Origin: Actinomycetes bacterium
Lineage (GTDB): Bacteria > Actinomycetota > Acidimicrobiia > Acidimicrobiales > Palsa-688
Reading direction: 5' to 3'
DNA: 15,245 nucleotides
Assembly: GCA_021808665.1 (NCBI GenBank)
Contig: JAKBBA010000080.1
Span: 1 to 15,245 of the forward strand
The translations under genes and the position numbers were made by a program. Positions 7,660 through 12,345 of this stretch are shown in pieces; the first letter of the stretch is position 1; each line of letters opens with the position of its first letter. Under the pieces are notes generated by a model. It saw only the letters and a program-made list of their open reading frames with translations, did no database searches and had not been told where the DNA came from.

Positions 7660-8133
7660 ATGGCTGAGACACCGAGACGGCGCCCGTCGATCACCGCCAC
7701 ACGAACCGACCTGCCGCTGTACGGCGAAACCCGCGTAGCGGGCGACCGGGACGGCGACGAGCGCTGCTTTTGGCGTGCGCTGGTCCCGGCACTAAAGCGG
7801 GAAAGGCTAGCCGCCGCTCTTAGCGGCGACCCGGGAGGCGTGGCCGGAATCTGCGCCCGCCGGTGGGCTGGGCTGCGTAACAGTAGTAGCGGCCGTGGAA
7901 GCGGCCGCGAGCTGTTAGCCGTGATCCTCACCGACCCGGCCGGGGCGCAACTTTCCCTCGGGCTGCGTCTACAGATCGCCACGGCTTGCACCGGCGTGTC
8001 TTGGGAGACTGCGGGCTTGGAATCGCTCCGTCTTGGAGCGGCTCGCGTCGCGGAACTCGACCGTGAAATGGGCCGCTTGGGCTTGCCGGTAGAGGTCCGG
8101 CTTGCAGCGTGCGGGTTCAGCCCGTGGCGCTAA
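7660..8133 (+). CDS. Hypothetical helical protein
   Basis: A 157-residue protein of no family I recognise. It follows the YbjN-like gene by 59 bases on the same strand and is probably in its operon. After about 35 variable Arg/Thr-rich residues the rest looks all-helical, with CFWRALVPALKRERLAAAL (35-53), a segment VAGICARRWAG near residues 58-68, and a Leu/Ala-rich second half. The ATG at 7660 has only a weak GGGGG upstream; the frame is open further back but that part lies inside the YbjN-like gene. The ARRW segment weakly resembles one in the small protein at 10493-10870. Codon use is like the neighbours, so I think it is real. Confidence 0.55.
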   Translation: MAETPRRRPSITATRTDLPLYGETRVAGDRDGDERCFWRALVPALKRERLAAALSGDPGGVAGICARRWAGLRNSSSGRGSGRELLAVILTDPAGAQLSLGLRLQIATACTGVSWETAGLESLRLGAARVAELDREMGRLGLPVEVRLAACGFSPWR

Positions 8134-8203
8134 CAACCGGCCGGCTATAGCACCACTGTTTGTGTCACAAAACGAGAGAGCTGTCCTGGCCTTTCGTCCA
8201 CCA

Positions 8204-8788
8204 TCAGGCGCGACGTCTGCAGTCGTTGTCTACCAGGTCCCATCCGTCTTGGTGCTGCCTCGCCGATCGATAGTCCCTTTCGCAGCCGGGGCCACGCCCG
8301 CCGCCGGTCCGTTGCAAGCCGACCGAAACGCAGTGCCCTAATGCAAAGTGGCGGTCGAGATAGATGACCGCGAAACGCACCGCAAAGGACCTGAATACAC
8401 TCTGCAGGGGCTGTGGAACTTGGCAGTGAGGCAAACACGGCTCGCCGAGTCCGCTGTCCCAACAAAACACGTTCTCACCGGCCCGCGGTTCCTGCCCGGG
8501 CGGATCAGCGTTGATTCGGGGCTTGCGGTAGTTAGCCCAAGGCCAGACGTCTAAGACGAAACCGCCGATAGCGTCAGCCGCCGTGATGTCGTCAACCTCG
8601 AAGTCCGCAAGGCCAGCGCGGTCGTAGCCGAATCGCTTCGCCGCGCTGAACGCTTCACGGATACCGAGCTGGTTTAGGGTGATCTGGGCTTTCAAGTTAT
8701 GGTTATTGCTCTGCAAGATCACTGGTTTCCCTGTGTCGCCTAGCAGGAGGTACAGCTGCCGCTTTCGGAGCGCCTGAAACGTGGGCAT
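8204..8788 (-). CDS. Conserved protein of unknown function, family A copy 2
   Basis: A 194-residue protein, paralogous to the plus-strand gene at 6477-7043. Matching blocks are KRFGYDRAG (51-59), VWPWANY (81-87), NVFCWDSGLG (106-115), SFAVR (134-138) and VSVGLQRTGGGRGPGCERD (154-172). It differs by a longer Pro-rich insert before NVFCW and by extra cysteines (118, 122). Its ATG overlaps the stop of the 494-residue gene (ATGA at 8785-8790 on the plus coordinates), so the start is certain and translation is coupled, implying the two products work together. No membrane segment or catalytic motif is visible. Function unknown. Confidence 0.8.
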   Translation of the reverse strand: MPTFQALRKRQLYLLLGDTGKPVILQSNNHNLKAQITLNQLGIREAFSAAKRFGYDRAGLADFEVDDITAADAIGGFVLDVWPWANYRKPRINADPPGQEPRAGENVFCWDSGLGEPCLPHCQVPQPLQSVFRSFAVRFAVIYLDRHFALGHCVSVGLQRTGGGRGPGCERDYRSARQHQDGWDLVDNDCRRRA

Positions 8789-10272
8789 CAGGACGGCTGC
8801 CTGTCATGCGCTTGGGCTTCGCCGGCGAGGTCGCCAAAGTCGGCTAGGTATGCCCACAGTGGCGCCGGTAGCGCGTCTAGGACGTCGGGGACTGGCAGGT
8901 AACCGGTCAGCTCTACCGCTTCGAGCGCCTTAACCAAGTGGCCGGCCCCCAGCCGGTCGAGCATCTCACCGGCGACTTTTTTGTCGCTGAGTCCCCACGC
9001 CCAGCCGGCCCGGTGGACCAGACCGACGGCGAGCAGCGCGACGGCGGCTCCTGCCCACATCCTCCCCGCCTCGGCCCGCCCAGCCTTCCTAGCGAACCAC
9101 GCGGCGCGAGCCAGTCGAGTAGCGGCTTCAACAGACCAGCGTCTTTCCGCTTTGAACGGTGCGCCGGCAATCTCCCAGCGCTCGACCGAAGCTCCCACCG
9201 CTACCGTCGCGAAAGGCGTACCTGACTGATCCATGAGACGGGAAGCTCCGACGAGTCCGCCGTCAGCGCCGTACCCGTAAACCCACAGCTGCTCGGCGGT
9301 GCCCTCTGGCGCCTTGTCGGTTCGCAGAATCCTCCACGGTCCCTTCTCCTCCACGCTGGTGACAGCGACAGGTGAGTTCCCACCGAAGGTGTTATGGTCC
9401 CAGGCGGCGTTGGATGGCGCCATGACGGTGTAGACGGGCGCGCTTGGAGCGGGCCGCTGCAGGGTGGCGGATGCGGCACCCGCCGTCGCAGTCACTTGTC
9501 CGGCTGTTTTCAGGTCCGAAGCGAAACGTTCAAGCATATTGACTGTCTCAGTCCCGGTCTCGCCGAACGCCATCCCGTCGGTCGGTTGGATCGCCGATTG
9601 GATCAGATCTTTGAGACTCAGTGACCTGCTGGCCAAGTCGACCAGATCGGCGTGGGAGTCCACGGCGCGCCAAGCGAGATCGGTGTGAGTCAGCCGTTCG
9701 TCGCCTAGCAAACCGTCGGCGTCCTGAAGAACCCCTTTAAAAGAGCCTAGAGCTGACTCGGGCCCTGCGGGCACCTCCCGACTTGCGAGCAACCCGGCGA
9801 GCTCGGCTAGCGCAAGGAACTTAGCCGGCGGGTCCCGGTCGAGGTCGCCGTGAGCGAGCGTGTCAGCGAGGATTACCGCCTGGCTGGCCGATCGCCGGTC
9901 GCTGACCGGCTGGATCCGCACCCAGCGCATGTCTCGGCTTCCTGACAGGCCATCCTCAGCGGGCGTTGTGAGAGCGTCCAGGGAAGCTGACTCCACGAAA
10001 CACCCTAGCAGCGACCGACTGCCGTCGTCCAGGTCAGGAGCAGCCCACAATGAAACAACGCGACCGGTCATACACAACGACACCGCCATCCCAGCCGCTT
10101 GCGCAACGCAAACGCCGCCCGGACCTGCCGGGCCGAAGCTGCGATTCGTGTTGTCGGAGTCAAAGAGTCCTACGTCGCTTTCCCACAGCTTTAACTGCTC
10201 GTTCCAGGTCGCGGCGATCCTAGGAGGACTGTCAACTTCGAAGCTGCTGTCCAAGTTGATGTTCGAGGCCAC
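8788..10272 (-). CDS. Large protein of unknown function coupled to family A copy 2
   Basis: A 494-residue protein that I do not recognise. The N-terminal half (1-255) is mixed, with short strands such as AVSLCMTGRVVSLW and a helical middle containing KFLALAELAGLLAS. A Thr/Ala/Pro-rich stretch (about 258-282) looks like a linker. Residues 285-375 appear strand-rich, including WRILRTDKAP and QLWVYGYGADGGLVGASRL. Residues 380-480 are helical with MWAGAAVALLAVGLVHRAGW, hydrophobic but flanked by charged helices, so more likely a buried helix than a membrane anchor. The GTG start at 10272 is preceded by AAAGG 8-9 bases upstream. A candidate promoter lies just in front. It overlaps family A copy 2 by ATGA. 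No catalytic motif was found. Confidence 0.75.
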   Translation of the reverse strand: MASNINLDSSFEVDSPPRIAATWNEQLKLWESDVGLFDSDNTNRSFGPAGPGGVCVAQAAGMAVSLCMTGRVVSLWAAPDLDDGSRSLLGCFVESASLDALTTPAEDGLSGSRDMRWVRIQPVSDRRSASQAVILADTLAHGDLDRDPPAKFLALAELAGLLASREVPAGPESALGSFKGVLQDADGLLGDERLTHTDLAWRAVDSHADLVDLASRSLSLKDLIQSAIQPTDGMAFGETGTETVNMLERFASDLKTAGQVTATAGAASATLQRPAPSAPVYTVMAPSNAAWDHNTFGGNSPVAVTSVEEKGPWRILRTDKAPEGTAEQLWVYGYGADGGLVGASRLMDQSGTPFATVAVGASVERWEIAGAPFKAERRWSVEAATRLARAAWFARKAGRAEAGRMWAGAAVALLAVGLVHRAGWAWGLSDKKVAGEMLDRLGAGHLVKALEAVELTGYLPVPDVLDALPAPLWAYLADFGDLAGEAQAHDRQPS

Positions 10273-10293
10273 GCGGCCACCTTTCCCTTACGA

Positions 10294-10322
10294 CTTTTAC
10301 CGTCTCTTAGCACTGTTGTCAC
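10294..10322 (-). promoter_or_regulatory. Candidate promoter for the 494-residue protein and family A copy 2
   Basis: On the minus strand GTGACA (10322-10317, 5 of 6 to the -35 consensus) and TAAAAG (10299-10294, 4 of 6 to the -10) are separated by exactly 17 bases. Transcription would start near 10287, giving a leader of about 15 bases with the AAAGG ribosome site inside it. This makes the two-gene unit independent of the small gene upstream. The rest of the 220-base gap 10273-10492 holds nothing I can name. Confidence 0.45.
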
Positions 10323-10492
10323 CCTCTAGCTCAACCTGTGCTGATCGGTGAGCCCCGACCGGTTGTTTCGCTGCGCGCCGGGCCGCCCGAGCCGAGCGAC
10401 AGTCGCGCTGCGCCGACGAAATCGGCATGCCCAGCCGTGTCCCAACATGGCGAGCGGCGAGCGGGGACCCCCAGCGGTGCGCAACACGAGGC

Positions 10493-10870
10493 TCAGCCTA
10501 CCGTCGGGTCGAGCAGCTGGCAGCGTTCGGCCGCCCCGAGACCCAAGCCTCGTAAAGCGTCGATCACCCGTGGCCCGCTCCAACGCTCGACTCGCAGCAG
10601 GTGCCGTACAAGCCCGACCCGTCCCTCCGGGCTCACCCACCACAAGGCCAGCACAACGCTTACATCCTCTACGCCTTGCGCTGCTAGCAGGCTTGCCATC
10701 GCCTGAGGTGTCAGCTCAGGACCCCCCGCGCACCACCGGCGGGCTATCCCAGCCAGGTTGGCTGTATCGGCACGCCTGCCGGCTAGAAGCGCCCCGATCA
10801 GCTCACGGCGAATTTCGGCTCCAAGGTTCTCGAAAAGCTCCTCTGTGAGCGTCGGAACGGGCGGCGGCAT
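10493..10870 (-). CDS. Small helical hypothetical protein
   Basis: A 125-residue protein, not recognised. It reads as a compact all-helical domain: LTEELFENLGAEIRRELIGA (8-27), NLAGIARRWCAG, QAMASLLAAQG, VVLALWWVSPEG and RVIDALRGLGLG. The size and helical pattern would suit a small adaptor or effector-associated domain, but that is inference. The ATG at 10870 has no clear ribosome site; an in-frame GTG five codons upstream is an alternative. It diverges from the 401-residue gene across a 269-base gap that holds the palindromic operator, and points toward the 494-residue gene. The overlapping plus-strand open frame is judged a shadow because its protein is Arg/Pro/Ser-rich without structure. 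Confidence 0.55.
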   Translation of the reverse strand: MPPPVPTLTEELFENLGAEIRRELIGALLAGRRADTANLAGIARRWCAGGPELTPQAMASLLAAQGVEDVSVVLALWWVSPEGRVGLVRHLLRVERWSGPRVIDALRGLGLGAAERCQLLDPTVG

Positions 10871-11013
10871 CTTAGTTACAATCACCGGTCCCGCAAGAAC
10901 CCGCCGTGACCGCCCACTGCCGGCGGACCTCCCAGCCGTGTCAGCCCGACGGGCGGCAACCCGGCCCGCGTCCGAAACCTGCGTCCTCGAGCGAGAATTC
11001 GTCACGAACACTT

Positions 11014-11049
11014 TTGACGGACGAGGCCAGTTCCACTATGTTAGTGGAA
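11014..11049 (+). promoter_or_regulatory. Promoter with palindromic operator over the -10 box, upstream of the effector operon
   Basis: TTGACG (11014-11019, 5 of 6 to the -35 consensus) and TATGTT (11037-11042, 4 of 6) are 17 bases apart. A perfect inverted repeat, TTCCACTA (11031-11038) and TAGTGGAA (11042-11049) with a 3-base spacer, overlaps the -10 box. A dimeric repressor bound there would block transcription of the genes at 11140 and 12284, and possibly affect the divergent gene at 10870. The leader would be about 90 bases. The symmetry and spacing are seen directly; the role is inferred. The remaining bases of the 10871-11139 gap show nothing else I can support. Confidence 0.6.
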
Positions 11050-11139
11050 GCGCTCGGGCCTCCAGTTTGGAAGTCCGGGGCAGGCTTCCTCCTGCGGCTG
11101 ACGGTTGAACATTTTTTAGCCGCTCAGGAGGAGTGCAAC

Positions 11140-12345
11140 ATGCCCCTAAAACCTTTCTCCGTCGACGACTGGCCGATGCTAGTCGCGTCTCGCGCGCTGG
11201 CATTCCTGCATTATCAACGGTCGGGGTTAGGCTCAGACGCCGACGACGGTCACGGTTACGGCCGTCCTGCGGCTTGCCAGACGTGCCGGGTCTTGGCGCT
11301 CGGCATGGTGACCGCTGCGAACCGGACTTTTGCTGGCGTCGAGCGGCCCGAGGCGATCAGGAAGCTGAAAGCGTGCTCGGCCAAGCTCTCTCCGTACTGG
11401 CTCGCGAACGCGCTCAGAACTGAACGCGCGGCCGCCGAGTTGCCGACACGGCCAGAGCGCGTCGCTCGCGGCACGCTGGTCGACACGGTCCTAAGGAGCG
11501 CGCACAAGGCCGGCCGGCTTGACTGCGATCCTGAAACCGCGGAGCAGCTGCTCGAGCTCGTCATCTGGTCAGTGCAAGACGCGACTGGCTCGACCGAAGT
11601 TGGAAAAATGTTCCCTTGGAACTATTTCGCAGCCAGGCTTTCCACCGAGTTCGATATGAGAGTCACGGCGGCCGAGGTAGCCCGGTGGAGCCATCAGATC
11701 TTCACGGCGTTGGAGTCCGACAGGCGAACCGCGGTGATCCTCGACCGCAACGTCTTACGACACTCGGCGCTGCTGTCTCGTCGCGGCGTCATACCGGAGC
11801 GGGACGACGACGAGTTCCTCGGCCCGGTCGAAGCGGAGGTGCCGATCACAGACCGTGCGCCGGGGTGGACCGACGACTACCTCAACCGTCTGACCTTGGC
11901 AGCCGCGCAGCTTCTTATACGGCTAGGCGGTCACTCAGCGCGAGAAGCCAAGGAGGCAGCTCGCCGGGCCATCTCAGACCGTGTCGCGGCCGACGCGGTC
12001 AATCTGGCGGAACTGGACGAGCTGATCTCGCTGGTAGCAAACGACGCTGCGATCGTAGCGGCTCGACACCGAGCGGAGGCACAAGCCCGCCGGGCCCTCG
12101 CCGAGCTCGACGAGGTGACCATCGCCGACGTCCGGCGCGAACTCGACCTGGCGTTTCGCGCCGATCGCAACGCGCTACCGTCGGTCTACCGGCGAGCTGC
12201 CGGACGAAGCGCTTACGAACAGTTCCTCGACCGCCAAGCCCGACGACTGCTTCGCGACCTAATAAGATTGGGGCGAGGAGGGCGTGGCATTGGACTTGGT
12301 TTTCGACATGACGGCGGGGACCGGCGGTCTGTCGGTGAGCGTTGA
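11140..12345 (+). CDS. Protein of unknown function preceding the CHAT protease
   Basis: A 401-residue, largely helical protein that I do not recognise. Near the N-terminus CQTC (46-49) in RPAACQTCRVLALGM could bind metal together with nearby His and Cys residues. The C-terminal part (about 255-380) is Ala/Arg/Glu-rich, with helical stretches such as AREAKEAARRAISDRVAA and RHRAEAQARRALAELDE that could form coiled coils. ATG at 11140 is chosen because AGGAGG lies 8-9 bases upstream; the open frame extends further back but covers the promoter and palindrome. Its last 62 bases overlap the CHAT gene in another frame, so the two are probably cotranscribed and translationally linked. A role as adaptor or regulator of the protease is inferred only from this position. 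Confidence 0.75.
   Translation: MPLKPFSVDDWPMLVASRALAFLHYQRSGLGSDADDGHGYGRPAACQTCRVLALGMVTAANRTFAGVERPEAIRKLKACSAKLSPYWLANALRTERAAAELPTRPERVARGTLVDTVLRSAHKAGRLDCDPETAEQLLELVIWSVQDATGSTEVGKMFPWNYFAARLSTEFDMRVTAAEVARWSHQIFTALESDRRTAVILDRNVLRHSALLSRRGVIPERDDDEFLGPVEAEVPITDRAPGWTDDYLNRLTLAAAQLLIRLGGHSAREAKEAARRAISDRVAADAVNLAELDELISLVANDAAIVAARHRAEAQARRALAELDEVTIADVRRELDLAFRADRNALPSVYRRAAGRSAYEQFLDRQARRLLRDLIRLGRGGRGIGLGFRHDGGDRRSVGER

Noticed and set aside
8134..8203. Rho-independent terminator between the convergent gene runs
   Set aside because: Only a short CCGGCCGG palindrome near 8137 and no T-tract; not enough for a terminator call.
10348..10848. Plus-strand open frame of 166 residues opposite the small helical gene
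   Set aside because: Arg/Pro/Ser-rich without helical or strand pattern; the minus-strand reading has regular amphipathic helices.
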